64,000 bases of DNA from Comamonas sp. BIGb0124 (GCF_003752175.1 NZ_RJVF01000015.1:223654-287653); one strand, 5' to 3'; counted from the first letter of the stretch, positions 39,409-48,867 are shown. The notes: generated from the letters alone by a model not told the origin. Made by a program: numbers and translations.

Positions 39409-41048
39409 GACGCGACCTCGGCACCCCGGCCGCCATTCTCGGCAGGCCGGCCACTTCTTGGATCCAGCGCCAGGTAGTGGTGAACGACCGGTTTTTCGGG
39501 GCCGATGTGGAAACGCATGACCTCGCGCTGCAGGTCCGCGTCGGCGTTCGAGACCCGGTGATGCTGACGCAGGTGTTCGGCCCACGACTCCACCATGAAC
39601 CATTCGATCACCCGCCCGGGTTCGCCCGTGTGCTCGGCCACGCCCCAGGCATAGGCCCCATCGCGGCGGCGTTCGCCGCCCACCTGCCGCATGGCATGCA
39701 GGAAAGCCGGCAGGTCGTGCGTGCGCACGCGGTACTCCACCTGGATCAGCACGGGCCCGCGATCATGGGCCACCGGCGCGGCCAGCAAGGGCTCCGGCCA
39801 ATGATTGGAGGCCTGCAGATCGGCCTCGCCACGCGGCAGCTTCACGCGATGGAACAGCAGCGACACCACCACCAGCCCCGCCCCGCCGACCAGCAGCGCG
39901 ACCGGAATGCCCACCTCCTGCGCAAACAGGCCCCAGGCCAGGCTGCCGCCCGCCATGGCGCCATTGAAGACCGTGAGATAGATCGCCAGTCCCCGTCCAC
40001 GCACCCAGTTGGGCAGCACCGCCTGGGCCACGCCGTTGAGCGTGGTCAGCGCCACGATCCAGCCCATGCCCAGCACCAGCATGAGCAGCACCGCCACGGC
40101 CTGCGGCGGTGCCGTGGCCAGCGCGGCCATGACACCCGCGCTCAGCAGCGAAGCCAGCAGCACCAGCCCATCGGCGTCGAGCCGCTGGCGCAGCCGCGGC
40201 AGCAAGATCGCACCGAGGATCGCACCCGCACCGACGGCTCCCAGCATCACGCCATAGAAACCGGCCGAGCCCTCGAGCATGCGCCGGGTCACCAGGGGCA
40301 GCAAGGCCCACACCGAACTGGCGAACAGGAAAAACACCGCTGCGCGCAACAGCACCACATGCAGCTCACGGCTCGATCGGGCATAACGCAGACCGGCCCG
40401 GAAAGCGCCGCCGAACTGTTCCGACAGCCCGGTGTCGGTCGCCGGTGGCCGCTTCCACCAGATCAGCGCAGCGATCACGAACACATAACTCAGCACATCG
40501 GCGCCATAGGCCGCCGCCGCCCCCAGACTGGCCAGCAGCAGACCGCCGGCGGCGGGCCCCAGAGCACGGGCCACATTCACGCCCAGCGAGTTCAGTGCGA
40601 CTGCATTCTTGAGGTCGGCACGCGGCACCAGCTCGGGCACGATGGACTGCCAGGTCGGCCCCATCAGCGCGGCGCCGATGCCGCCCAGGAAGGTCAATGC
40701 CACCAGGTATTCCACCGTCAACAATCCGGTCTGCGACAGCAGCAGCAAGGCACCGCTGACGCCGGCCAGCAGGATCTGCACGCCGATCAGAAAGCGCCGC
40801 CGGTCGAGGATGTCCGACAGCACCCCTGCCGGTATCGCCAGCAGGAAGATGGGCAAGGTCGCCGCGGTCTGGATCAGCGCCACGGCAGCCGGACTGGCCG
40901 ACAGCTCGGTGACCATCCATGAACTCGCCACATCGCGCATGAAACTGCCGATATTGCCCAGCACCGTGGCGGCCCACAGCACCGCAAAAACGGGTTGGCG
41001 CAGCGGCGCGAAACTGCCGGCCGTGCGGCTTCGTGAATCAGAAGACAT
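39405..41048 (-). CDS. MFS exporter fused to a C-terminal monooxygenase-like (dimeric alpha/beta barrel) domain
   Basis: Residues 1-410 of this 547-residue protein form an EntS-like MFS permease (PLRQPVFAVLWAATVLGNIGSFMRDVASSW, IPAGVLSDILDRRRFLI). After a short linker, residues about 430-520 (PVLIQVEYRVRTHDLPAFLHAMRQVGGERRRDGAYAWGV) look like an antibiotic-biosynthesis-monooxygenase-type ferredoxin-like barrel. This soluble domain probably lies in the cytoplasm and might bind or modify the exported compound. The start MSSDSRSRT follows GGGGGGA. It overlaps doxX by eleven bases and the TDT gene by four. Confidence 0.87.
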   Translation of the reverse strand: MSSDSRSRTAGSFAPLRQPVFAVLWAATVLGNIGSFMRDVASSWMVTELSASPAAVALIQTAATLPIFLLAIPAGVLSDILDRRRFLIGVQILLAGVSGALLLLSQTGLLTVEYLVALTFLGGIGAALMGPTWQSIVPELVPRADLKNAVALNSLGVNVARALGPAAGGLLLASLGAAAAYGADVLSYVFVIAALIWWKRPPATDTGLSEQFGGAFRAGLRYARSSRELHVVLLRAAVFFLFASSVWALLPLVTRRMLEGSAGFYGVMLGAVGAGAILGAILLPRLRQRLDADGLVLLASLLSAGVMAALATAPPQAVAVLLMLVLGMGWIVALTTLNGVAQAVLPNWVRGRGLAIYLTVFNGAMAGGSLAWGLFAQEVGIPVALLVGGAGLVVVSLLFHRVKLPRGEADLQASNHWPEPLLAAPVAHDRGPVLIQVEYRVRTHDLPAFLHAMRQVGGERRRDGAYAWGVAEHTGEPGRVIEWFMVESWAEHLRQHHRVSNADADLQREVMRFHIGPEKPVVHHYLALDPRSGRPAENGGRGAEVAS

Positions 41049-41445
41049 CGTGTCCCCCCAGGTCATGCCAGGCCACCAGCAGGAAAGCCCCGACCAGTCC
41101 CCAGTGCTCGAAAAACGCATTCGCGACCATCACCCGCTCGCCCTTCGGCCGCAGCCAGTAGCGGTCGGCCAGAAAGGTCGCGGCCACCGTGAACGCGGCC
41201 AGTGCCAGCGCACCCAGCCAGCGGTACCAGCCGCTGATCACCAGGGCCGAGGCCAGCAGTTCGAAGGCGATCGTGACGACCGCCATCGGCACCGCGGGCG
41301 AGAGCCCGAAATGCCGCATCTCGTCGACCGCACCGCCGAAATCGCGGATCTTGTCGAAAGCCCCTTGCAGATAGGCCGAACACAGCAGCAACAGGGCCAG
41401 CCCATGGATCCAGGGCGACAGGAAGACAGCGGTTGCGGTCTGCAT
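41038..41445 (-). CDS. DoxX-family membrane protein
   Basis: This 135-residue protein with four hydrophobic spans is of DoxX/DoxD-like type (LLLLCSAYLQGAFDKIRDFGGAVDEMRHFGL, FLADRYWLRPKGERVMVANAFFEHWGLVGAF). The DoxX family is associated with quinone or thiol chemistry in membranes, but the function of this subgroup is unknown. The ATG overlaps the amidohydrolase stop (TGATG) and the 3-prime end overlaps the MFS gene, so it is tightly coupled within the operon. Confidence 0.82.
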   Translation of the reverse strand: MQTATAVFLSPWIHGLALLLLCSAYLQGAFDKIRDFGGAVDEMRHFGLSPAVPMAVVTIAFELLASALVISGWYRWLGALALAAFTVAATFLADRYWLRPKGERVMVANAFFEHWGLVGAFLLVAWHDLGGHDVF

Positions 41446-43334
41446 CACACCGCCCAGCAGGCACAGCCCAGCGCGCCCCAGAAGCCCTTCAGATCGGCGA
41501 TCGGCAGCTTGCTGCTCCAGGCCGTGGCGTGCTGGTGGCCGTGCACGTTGCAGTCGTTGGCGCAGGCACAGGCCGCCGCGGCCTGGCGCAATGTCGCCTG
41601 CAGCGGCGCGCCCTCCTGCTCGCCCCAGTTGCCGTAGCCGCCAAAACGGCGCACCGGCGACCAGTCGGGCATGGCGGGCGGCGGCGCACTCTGGTCGTAT
41701 GAAGCAAACTCGCCGGCGCCATACACCACCTTGCCGCCCACCACCGTGAGCAGCGCCGTCGTGTCGGCGATCTCCGATTCCGCACAGGCAAAGTAATCGC
41801 GGTCGGGCACGATCAGATCGGCCAGTTGGCCGGCTTCGATGCGGCCCTTCTTGCCGACCTCGTTGGAGAACCAGGTCACGTTCTCGGTCCACATGCGCAA
41901 CGCCGCTTCGCGGTCCAGGCAATTGCGCTGCGGATACAGCTGCATGCCGCCCACCGTCTTGCCGGTGACCAGCCACGACAGCGACACCCACGGGTTGTAC
42001 GAAGCCACCCGTGTCGCATCGGTCCCGGCCGACACGTTCACGCCTTTTTCGAGCATGCGTGCCACGGGCGGTGTCGCCTCGGCCGCGCCGTGTCCGTAGC
42101 GCTCGACAAAATACTCGCCCTGGTACGCCATGCGATGCTGCACGGCAATGCCGCCGCCCAGTGCCGCGATGCGGTCGATCGACTGCTCGGAGATCGTCTC
42201 GCAGTGATCGAAGAACCAGTTCAGCCCCTGCAGCGGAATCTCCTGGTTCACCCGTTCGAACACATCCAGCGCACGGCTGATGGTCTCGTCGTAAGTGGCA
42301 TGCAGGCGCCAGGGCCAGCGGTTCTGCGCCAGCACGCGCACCACGCCCTCGAGATCGTCCTCCATCTCGGGCGCCATGTCGGGCCGGGGCTGGCGGAAAT
42401 CCTCGAAGTCGGCGGCCGAGAACACCAGCATCTCGCCGGCCCCGTTGTGACGGAAATAATCGGTTCCCTGCTTGTACGTCGAAGTCGCCGTCCAATTGAG
42501 GAAGTCCTCTTTTTCAGCCTTCGGCTTTTGCGTGAACAGGTTGTAGGCCAGCCGGATCGTCAGCAGATCCGCATCGGCCAGTTCCTGGATGACCTGATAG
42601 TCGTCGGGATAATTCTGCGAACCGCCGCCGGCATCGATCGCACCCGTGACGCCCAGGCGGTTGAGCTCGCGCATGAAATGGCGCGTGGAGTTGAGCTGAT
42701 ACTCGTAGGGCAGCTTGGGGCCCTTGGCCAGCGTCGCATACAGAATCGACGCATTGGGTTTGGCCAACAGCAGCCCGGTCGGGTTGCCCGCGGCATCCCG
42801 CATGATCTCGCCCCCGGGCGGCGCAGGCGTATCGCGCCCATAACCGACCGCCCTCAGCGCCGCACCGTTGAGCAAGGCCCGGTCGTACAGATGCAGCAGG
42901 AAGACCGGTGTATCCGGCGCGACCGCATTGAGTTCCTCGATGGTCGGCAGACGCTTTTCCACGAACTGATGTTCGGTGAATCCGCCCACCACACGCACCC
43001 ACTGGGGCGCCGGCGTGACCGCCACCTGGCGCTTGAGCATGCCCATGGCATCGGCCAGGCTGCGCACGCCGTCCCAGCGCAACTCCATGTTGAAGTTCAG
43101 TCCCCCGCGGATGATGTGCAGGTGGTTGTCGATCAGGCCCGGCAAGACACGCCGGCCGCGCAGGTCGATGACACGCGTGTCCGGCCCTGTCAGCGGCATG
43201 ACCTCGTGGTCCTGCCCCACCTTCAGAAACCGTCCGTTCTGGATGGCGACCGCACTGGCCCTGGGGTTGGCGCGGTCCAGCGTGGTGAACAGGCCGCGGT
43301 GAAGGATCAGTTCGGGAGTGGTGCGTTCAGCCAT
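41445..43334 (-). CDS. YtcJ-like metal-dependent amidohydrolase with Cys/His-rich C-terminal tail
   Basis: This 629-residue hydrolase of the amidohydrolase superfamily has the metal site DNHLHIIRGG (HxH) near residue 72, a conserved HATYDET region, FDHCETI, and SAGTDATRVASYNPW for the distal Asp. The last ~45 residues add ACACANDCNVHGHQH and end GCACWAV, a Cys/His cluster outside the normal fold that could bind a metal or a cofactor. The start MAERTTPEL has GGAG upstream. It lies 85 bases after the isochorismatase-like gene. The substrate is unknown. Confidence 0.88.
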   Translation of the reverse strand: MAERTTPELILHRGLFTTLDRANPRASAVAIQNGRFLKVGQDHEVMPLTGPDTRVIDLRGRRVLPGLIDNHLHIIRGGLNFNMELRWDGVRSLADAMGMLKRQVAVTPAPQWVRVVGGFTEHQFVEKRLPTIEELNAVAPDTPVFLLHLYDRALLNGAALRAVGYGRDTPAPPGGEIMRDAAGNPTGLLLAKPNASILYATLAKGPKLPYEYQLNSTRHFMRELNRLGVTGAIDAGGGSQNYPDDYQVIQELADADLLTIRLAYNLFTQKPKAEKEDFLNWTATSTYKQGTDYFRHNGAGEMLVFSAADFEDFRQPRPDMAPEMEDDLEGVVRVLAQNRWPWRLHATYDETISRALDVFERVNQEIPLQGLNWFFDHCETISEQSIDRIAALGGGIAVQHRMAYQGEYFVERYGHGAAEATPPVARMLEKGVNVSAGTDATRVASYNPWVSLSWLVTGKTVGGMQLYPQRNCLDREAALRMWTENVTWFSNEVGKKGRIEAGQLADLIVPDRDYFACAESEIADTTALLTVVGGKVVYGAGEFASYDQSAPPPAMPDWSPVRRFGGYGNWGEQEGAPLQATLRQAAAACACANDCNVHGHQHATAWSSKLPIADLKGFWGALGCACWAV

Positions 43335-43419
43335 CGTGGCAAGCTCCGGAGGAAATAAAAAAAGGGGGGCTGGAAAAGGAAAAAGGCGCGGCAGGGCGCG
43401 CGCCTTCACTGCACTCGGA

Positions 43420-44073
43420 TCAGCCTTCGTGGGCGCCGAACATGGCGCGGGCGTAGTTGATGCCGATGCCGTAGCCGCCGCCGAACTTCTTTGCGATGCC
43501 GGTCGTCATCTCGTAGGAGTCGGTGCGTGCCCAATCGCGCTGCATTTCCAGCAGGTACTGCAGCGAGGTGATCGGCTGTGCGCCGGCCTGGATCATGCGT
43601 TGCAGGGCACGTTCGTGCGCTTCGGTCGAGATGTCGCCGCAGGCGTCGGCAATCACGAACACTTCGAATCCCTGGTCGAGCGCCGACAGAGCCGGGCCCA
43701 CGATACAGACGCTGGTCCACAGGCCGGCCAGCACGATGCGTGTCTTGCCGATCTCGTTGACCCGCTTGATCACGGCGGCATCTTCCCAGGTGTTCATCGA
43801 GGTGCGGTCCAGCAGGGCCTGGCCGGGGAACGGCGCCGTCACTTCATCGAACATGGGGCCGGAAAAACTCTTCTCGGCGACCGTCGTCAGGATGGTCGAT
43901 GCGCCGAAACCCGCTGCGGCACTGGCCACCAGAGCTGCATTCGAGCGCAGTTGCACCGGATCGATCGAGTGCGTGGCAAAAGCCATCTGCGACTGGAAGT
44001 CGATCATGATCAGCGTGTGGTCATGGGGGTTCAGCAGTTTGGCGCCGGGGGTGGGGGTTGCGGTGATGGTCAT
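43420..44073 (-). CDS. Isochorismatase-fold (YcaC-like) hydrolase
   Basis: This 217-residue cysteine hydrolase of the isochorismatase superfamily has catalytic Asp in LIMIDFQSQMAF (about residue 25), the conserved GPMFDE loop after SFS, and the nucleophile in LAGLWTSVCIVGPA, with the cis-peptide WT before VC. It is most like the YcaC group, whose substrate is not known. The ATG at 44073 has GGAG upstream. It probably begins the operon toward the amidohydrolase. Confidence 0.88.
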   Translation of the reverse strand: MTITATPTPGAKLLNPHDHTLIMIDFQSQMAFATHSIDPVQLRSNAALVASAAAGFGASTILTTVAEKSFSGPMFDEVTAPFPGQALLDRTSMNTWEDAAVIKRVNEIGKTRIVLAGLWTSVCIVGPALSALDQGFEVFVIADACGDISTEAHERALQRMIQAGAQPITSLQYLLEMQRDWARTDSYEMTTGIAKKFGGGYGIGINYARAMFGAHEG

Positions 44074-44339
44074 GGTCGGAAACTCCGGTTGTGTCAGAAA
44101 AGAAGGGCCGCCAGTGCGGCTAGAAAAAAGAGAGCACGAATCGACTGGCGCACCTTAAAAGAGCGCTCTCATGAGGGATAGACGATTTGTGCGATTTTTT
44201 GAACAAAAGTGTGCTGAACTGCCTCCGGAGGCACTCAGCCCGAGGGCAGCCACGAAAGCTTGCCTGCGGTTGCGGCATGCGCCGGCCATGGCGGCGGGGG
44301 CAGCCGGTGGAGCGGGCCTCGTCGGTCCCGCCCCACCCC

Positions 44340-45041
44340 TCAGGGTGCCGTGTCGACCAGCACCACCTCGGCGTCGGTCCGTGCCGTGACGGTGAAGCGG
44401 GTCACGTCGCGGATCGCGGCGCCGTCGCGGGCCGACAGGGCCACGCCATCGACCTCGATGTCGCCCACGGCCGTCACCAGGTAGGCCAGGCGCTCGGTGC
44501 CGAGTTCGTAAGTCGTCGACTCGCCCGCCTTCAGCGTGGCGCCCAGCACCCGGGCCGGCGTGCGGATCGGCAAGGCCTCGTCGTCACCCGGCAGACCGCT
44601 GGCCAGCGCCACGAACTGGCCCGAGCGATCGCCCTTCGGGAAGGGCTTGGCACCCCACGACGGCGGTTGGCCGCGGCCTTCCGGAATAATCCAGATCTGG
44701 AAGATCTTGGTCACGCCGGGTTCGTTGTTGTACTCCGAGTGCCGGATGCCGCTGCCGGCGCTCATCACCTGCACGTCCCCTGCTTCGGTACGGCCCTTGT
44801 TGCCCAGGTTGTCCTGGTGGGTGATGGCCCCTTCGCGGACATAGGTGATGATCTCCATGTCGGCATGGGCATGGGGCGGGAAACCGGTGCCGGGAGCGAT
44901 GGTGTCGTCGTTCCACACCCGCAGCGCACCCCAGTGCATGCGGGCCGGATCGTGGTAACCGGCAAAGGAGAAGTGATGCTTGGCATCGAGCCAACCGTGG
45001 TTGTCACCGCCCAGGGCTTCGTAAGGTCTGCGTTCGATCAT
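44340..45041 (-). CDS. Pirin-family cupin protein
   Basis: This 233-residue bicupin matches bacterial pirin/YhhW. The metal-binding FPPHAHADMEIITYV (His-His and later Glu) sits near residue 56, with GSGIRHSEYN and IFQIWIIPE following. Some members have quercetin 2,3-dioxygenase activity in vitro. The ATG at 45041 has GGAG upstream. It is divergent from a LysR gene and lies 266 bases ahead of the isochorismatase-like hydrolase on the same strand, a frequent pirin-hydrolase-LysR neighbourhood. Confidence 0.92.
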   Translation of the reverse strand: MIERRPYEALGGDNHGWLDAKHHFSFAGYHDPARMHWGALRVWNDDTIAPGTGFPPHAHADMEIITYVREGAITHQDNLGNKGRTEAGDVQVMSAGSGIRHSEYNNEPGVTKIFQIWIIPEGRGQPPSWGAKPFPKGDRSGQFVALASGLPGDDEALPIRTPARVLGATLKAGESTTYELGTERLAYLVTAVGDIEVDGVALSARDGAAIRDVTRFTVTARTDAEVVLVDTAP

Positions 45042-45141
45042 GTTGCGCTCCGTCGTTTGCGTGTTGCGATGGATGAACTTTATGACCGATCGAAAGATAA
45101 GAGAATAGAAGAGATAGAAAACCATCCATTCCAAAAATTAC
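45042..45141. promoter_or_regulatory. Divergent control region between pirin and LysR genes
   Basis: This 100-base AT-rich gap (rich in A/G on the plus strand, about 45078-45140) separates the divergent starts of pirin and the LysR regulator. It should contain both promoters and the LysR binding site. No clear consensus palindrome could be singled out. Confidence 0.45.
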
Positions 45142-46101
45142 ATGACCAAACTGCCTGACCTCGAAGCCTGGGCGATCTTCGCCAAAGTCGCTGAAACCGG
45201 TTCGTTCGCCAAGGCCGCGGCCGATCTCGCACTGTCCCAGCCGACCATCTCGAAAGCCATCACCCGCCTCGAAAAACGCCTGCGCACCACGCTGTTCCAC
45301 CGCACCTCGCGCAAGATGTCGCTGACCGCCAGCGGCCTGGCCTCGCTCGAGCGCGCCTCGCGCATCCTCAGCGAGGGCGAGGCGGTGGAAGCAGAGGTCA
45401 CCGAGCAGTCCAAGACGCTGCGCGGCACCATACGGATCGCCGCCCCCATGTCGTTCGGCGTCGCCCATCTGGCCCCTGCCCTGCCGCCCTTCATGCAGCA
45501 ACACCCGGAAGTCATGCTCGACCTGCACCTCAGCGACGAACTGACCGACGTCGTGGCCCAGGGCTACGATCTGGCGCTGCGCATCGCCGATCTGCCCGAC
45601 TCCAGCCTGCTGGCGCGTCGCCTGTGTACCGTCCGGCTGCTGCTGGTCGGCTCCCCCGCTTACTTCGAACAGCACGGCCACCCCAAGCATCCGAGCGATC
45701 TCGCCACGCACCGAGCCCTGCGGTATGCGAATGCCCGCAGCGGCGACGCCTGGCGCTTCAGGCACAAGAAAAAAGGAGATTTTTCGCAAGCCGTGCCGTC
45801 GGCCCTGCGGGTCAACAACGCCGAAGCGCTGGCGCCGGCCCTGCGTGCCGGCCTGGGGCTGGCGCTGCAGCCCGAATTCCTGGCCTGGGACGACCTGCAG
45901 GCCGGCCACATCCAGTCCACGCTGGACGACTGGCAGGTGGCGCCGATCGCGCTGCACATCGTCACGCCGCCCGGCCGCGCCAAGCCGGCGCGTGTGCAGG
46001 CCATCATCGACTACCTGGCCGAGCATTTTGCGCAAGCCCCATGGGCCAGAGAGCCGGCCGTCATCCCGACGCCGGCATCACGCCCCGCGCGCAAGCGCTG
46101 A
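45142..46101 (+). CDS. LysR-family transcriptional regulator (pirin-linked)
   Basis: This 319-residue LysR protein has a winged helix AIFAKVAETGSFAKAAADLALSQPTISKAITRLEKRL (residues about 10-46) and a substrate-binding domain from about 90 to 295 (GTIRIAAPMSFGVAHLAP, a CrgA/AaeR-like motif). It is divergent from pirin and so probably controls pirin and the linked hydrolase operon. Its last codons lie in a perfect 13-bp inverted repeat shared with the end of eda. Confidence 0.92.
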   Translation: MTKLPDLEAWAIFAKVAETGSFAKAAADLALSQPTISKAITRLEKRLRTTLFHRTSRKMSLTASGLASLERASRILSEGEAVEAEVTEQSKTLRGTIRIAAPMSFGVAHLAPALPPFMQQHPEVMLDLHLSDELTDVVAQGYDLALRIADLPDSSLLARRLCTVRLLLVGSPAYFEQHGHPKHPSDLATHRALRYANARSGDAWRFRHKKKGDFSQAVPSALRVNNAEALAPALRAGLGLALQPEFLAWDDLQAGHIQSTLDDWQVAPIALHIVTPPGRAKPARVQAIIDYLAEHFAQAPWAREPAVIPTPASRPARKR

Positions 46102-46124
46102 GGCCGATCGGCTCAGCGCTTGCG
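46090..46124. terminator. Shared hairpin across the convergent ends of the LysR gene and eda
   Basis: A perfect 13-bp inverted repeat (CGCAAGCGCTGAG at 46090-46102, CTCAGCGCTTGCG at 46112-46124, 9-base spacer) contains both stop codons. Because the arms are identical on the two strands, both proteins end in RKR followed by TGA. It would form a strong hairpin in either transcript and probably serves as a two-way terminator, though neither strand shows a T run. Confidence 0.6.
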
Positions 46125-46778
46125 CTGCAGCACGCTGGCTTCGCGTGCCAGGGCCGTGATGCGGCCCCAGTCGCCCTGCGCCACGGCATCCGCCGGCGTC
46201 AGCCACGAGCCGCCCACGCAGGCCACGTTGGACAGGCCCAGGAACTCATGCGCGTTGGCGGCGCTCACGCCACCCGTCGGGCAGAACGTCACGTCGCCAA
46301 AGGGACCGCCCCAAGCCTTGAGCATGGCCGGACCGCCCGCCTGCATGGCCGGGAAGAACTTCAGCTGGGTGTAGCCGGCTTCCTGCGCCTGCATGATCTC
46401 GCTGCCCGTGGCCACGCCCGGCAGCAGAGGCAGACCCAGATCGCGGCAAGCCTGGCCCACCGCCACCGTGTAGCCAGGGCTCACGGCAAAACGGGCACCG
46501 GCCCGCTGGGCCGCCTGCGCATCGGCCGCGCTGCGCACGGTGCCCGCACCCGCGACGGCCTCGGGCACTTCGCGCGCAATGGCTTCGATGCAGGCCAGCG
46601 CAGCCGGCGTGCGCAGCGTCACCTCCAGCATACGAATGCCGCCGGCGACCAGTGCACGTGCCAGCGGCACGGCATGGGCCACGTCCTCGAGCACGATGAC
46701 CGGAATCACCGGGGCGTCCCGCATCACATCCAGGGCCGTCAGCGACGGTGCGTTTTGTTGATCGGCATTCACAGCCAT
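46113..46778 (-). CDS. eda: KDPG aldolase (2-dehydro-3-deoxyphosphogluconate aldolase)
   Basis: This 221-residue class I aldolase completes the Entner-Doudoroff pathway, splitting KDPG to pyruvate and glyceraldehyde-3-phosphate. Visible sites are [18 protein letters not shown], the catalytic-base region [11 protein letters not shown] (Glu), [13 protein letters not shown], and the Schiff-base Lys in YTQLKFFPA, followed by FCPTGGV. The ATG at 46778 has AAGGAG upstream and overlaps the edd stop by ten bases, so the two are coupled. Confidence 0.95.
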   Translation of the reverse strand: MAVNADQQNAPSLTALDVMRDAPVIPVIVLEDVAHAVPLARALVAGGIRMLEVTLRTPAALACIEAIAREVPEAVAGAGTVRSAADAQAAQRAGARFAVSPGYTVAVGQACRDLGLPLLPGVATGSEIMQAQEAGYTQLKFFPAMQAGGPAMLKAWGGPFGDVTFCPTGGVSAANAHEFLGLSNVACVGGSWLTPADAVAQGDWGRITALAREASVLQRKR

Positions 46779-48655
46779 GTACAAGCTCCTTCTTCTGCAC
46801 TCAGGGCATGGCGACGCATGCCCGCAAACAATTCACGACCCAATCCGCTGCCGTTGGCAGCCCGGTGCTGCGCATCCAGCACCGCCGCCGGCCTGGCCTC
46901 CCACTCGCCGGCCGCGACCTGCACGTCGAGCAAGCCGGCCTCGGCATCGAGCCGGATCAGATCGCCATCGCGCACCTTGGCCAGCGGACCGCCGGCCAGC
47001 GCCTCCGGCGACACATGGATCGCCGCCGGCACTTTACCCGATGCGCCGCTCATGCGGCCGTCCGTCACCAGCGCCACGCGATAACCCTTGTCCTGCAGCA
47101 CCGCCAGCGGCGGCGTCAGCTTGTGGAGTTCGGGCATGCCATTGGCCTGCGGCCCTTGCCAGCGCACCACGCAGACCACGCCGTTCGACGGATGCGACTG
47201 GCACAGCCGTTCGAGTTCACCGGACTTGAACGCCGCCTGCAGCGCCTCCTGTGTATCGAAGACCTTGGCCGGCGCCTCGATCAGATGGCGGTCTTGCGGC
47301 ACGGCAGAAATCTTGATCACCCCGCGGCCCAGTTTTCCGCGCAGCAGCTTCAATCCGCCTGTCTCGCTGAACGGCGCAGTGGCCGGCCGCACCACGTCGG
47401 TATCGCGCGACGCGCCGATCTCGTGCCAGACCAGACCGGCTGCCGGACGTGCCCCCGGCTGCTCGCCGACTGCAGCCGCCGCCCCGGCGAACAAGGCCGG
47501 CTCGCGTGTGTACTCGCGGATACCGCCCGTGCGCACCGTCAGCACGTCCTCGTGCATCAATCCGGCATCGAGCAGTTCTCGAATCACGTAACCCGGGCCG
47601 CCGGCCGCCTGGAACTGGTTCACATCGGCCTTGCCGTTGGGATAGACCCGCGAGAGCAGCGGAACCACCTGCGACAGCTGGGCAAAGTCGTCCCAGTCGA
47701 TGACGATGCCTGCCGACCGCGCCACCGCCACCCAGTGGATCAGGTGGTTGGTCGAGCCCCCCGTGGCCAGCAGCGCAGCCATGGCATTGACGATGCAGCG
47801 CTCGTCGACCACATGGCCGATGGGTGCGTAGCGCCGCTCGCGCGTGATGCCCAGCACCGTGCGCGCCGCTTCGCGCGTCAGCGCCTCGCGCATCGCATCG
47901 GCCGGCGCGATGAACGAGGTCCCCGGCACGTGCAGACCCATCGCCTCGAGCAGCATCTGGTTGCTGTTGGCCGTGCCATAGAACGTGCACGTGCCCTCGC
48001 CGTGATAGGCCTGCGATTCGGCTTCCAGCAGCGTCTGCCGACCCACCAGTCCCTGGGCCGCCTGCTCGCGGACCTTGGACTTTGCGGAATTCGACAGGCC
48101 CGAGGTCATGGGTCCGGCCGGGACGAACACCGTCGGCAGGTGCCCGAAATGCAGCGCGCCGATCAGCAGGCCCGGCACGATCTTGTCGCAGACGCCCAGC
48201 ATCAGCGCCGCATCGAACACGTCGTGGCTGAGCGAGACCGCCGTCGCCATCGCGATGGTGTCGCGCGAGAACAGACTGAGCTCCATGCCCGGCGTGCCCT
48301 GCGTCACGCCGTCGCACATGGCCGGCACCCCGCCGGCCACCTGCGCCGTGGCACCGTGGCGGCGGGCCTCGTCCTTGATCAGCTCGGGGTAGCTGCCCAG
48401 CGGCACGTGCGCCGACAGCATGTCGTTGTAGGCGTTGACGATGCCGATGTTGGGCGCGCGCTGCGTCACCACCCTCAGCTTGTCGTTTCCGGGCATGGCC
48501 GCAAAGGCGTGGGCCACATTGGCGCAGCCCATGCGTTCGGCGCCCGGCGCACGGGCCGAATACTCGTCGATACGGGCGAGATAGGCCGCGCGCAGCGGCT
48601 GGCTGCGTTCGCGGATGCGGTCGGTGACAGCCTGGACCTGGGCATGCACATTCAT
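46769..48655 (-). CDS. edd: 6-phosphogluconate dehydratase
   Basis: The 628-residue IlvD/Edd-family iron-sulfur dehydratase converts 6-phosphogluconate to KDPG. The family landmarks are [38 protein letters not shown] (cluster Cys), [29 protein letters not shown] and [18 protein letters not shown]. The ATG at 48655 matches the family start; an upstream extension would run through the putative operator at 48701-48732. It forms an operon with eda, so the organism uses the Entner-Doudoroff route. Confidence 0.96.
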   Translation of the reverse strand: MNVHAQVQAVTDRIRERSQPLRAAYLARIDEYSARAPGAERMGCANVAHAFAAMPGNDKLRVVTQRAPNIGIVNAYNDMLSAHVPLGSYPELIKDEARRHGATAQVAGGVPAMCDGVTQGTPGMELSLFSRDTIAMATAVSLSHDVFDAALMLGVCDKIVPGLLIGALHFGHLPTVFVPAGPMTSGLSNSAKSKVREQAAQGLVGRQTLLEAESQAYHGEGTCTFYGTANSNQMLLEAMGLHVPGTSFIAPADAMREALTREAARTVLGITRERRYAPIGHVVDERCIVNAMAALLATGGSTNHLIHWVAVARSAGIVIDWDDFAQLSQVVPLLSRVYPNGKADVNQFQAAGGPGYVIRELLDAGLMHEDVLTVRTGGIREYTREPALFAGAAAAVGEQPGARPAAGLVWHEIGASRDTDVVRPATAPFSETGGLKLLRGKLGRGVIKISAVPQDRHLIEAPAKVFDTQEALQAAFKSGELERLCQSHPSNGVVCVVRWQGPQANGMPELHKLTPPLAVLQDKGYRVALVTDGRMSGASGKVPAAIHVSPEALAGGPLAKVRDGDLIRLDAEAGLLDVQVAAGEWEARPAAVLDAQHRAANGSGLGRELFAGMRRHALSAEEGACTWL

Positions 48656-48700
48656 CGTGGACTTTCTCGTGGGGCACGGCGGAACGGCAACCGCGTGCAT

Positions 48701-48732
48701 TGGTAACTTAATTACATGCACATGTTACCAAC
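48701..48732. promoter_or_regulatory. Operator-like inverted repeat upstream of edd
   Basis: TTGGTAAC at 48701-48708 is mirrored by GTTACCAA at 48725-48732, and between them GTAA-cttaa-TTAC forms a second, smaller dyad (48704-48716). Centred about 60 bases ahead of the edd start, it has the look of a GntR-type operator (GT-N-AC half sites) controlling edd-eda. The regulator gene is not in the window. Confidence 0.55.
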
Positions 48733-48867
48733 ACCGGCATGACGGGGCCAGCCTTCACCGAAAAATCCAGGGTTTACCCTTGGTCTTGAGCGATCGGGTC
48801 ATGATCGCCTTGCAGGGGTCGCGGTCATGGGCCCACCATGGCAGTTCATTGCACTCCAGGAGACGAC

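Noticed and set aside
44158..44171. AGAGCGCTCT palindrome upstream of the isochorismatase-like gene as an operator
   Set aside because: A 10-base palindrome is short, GC-centred and without a promoter in register; not strong enough to list as a site.
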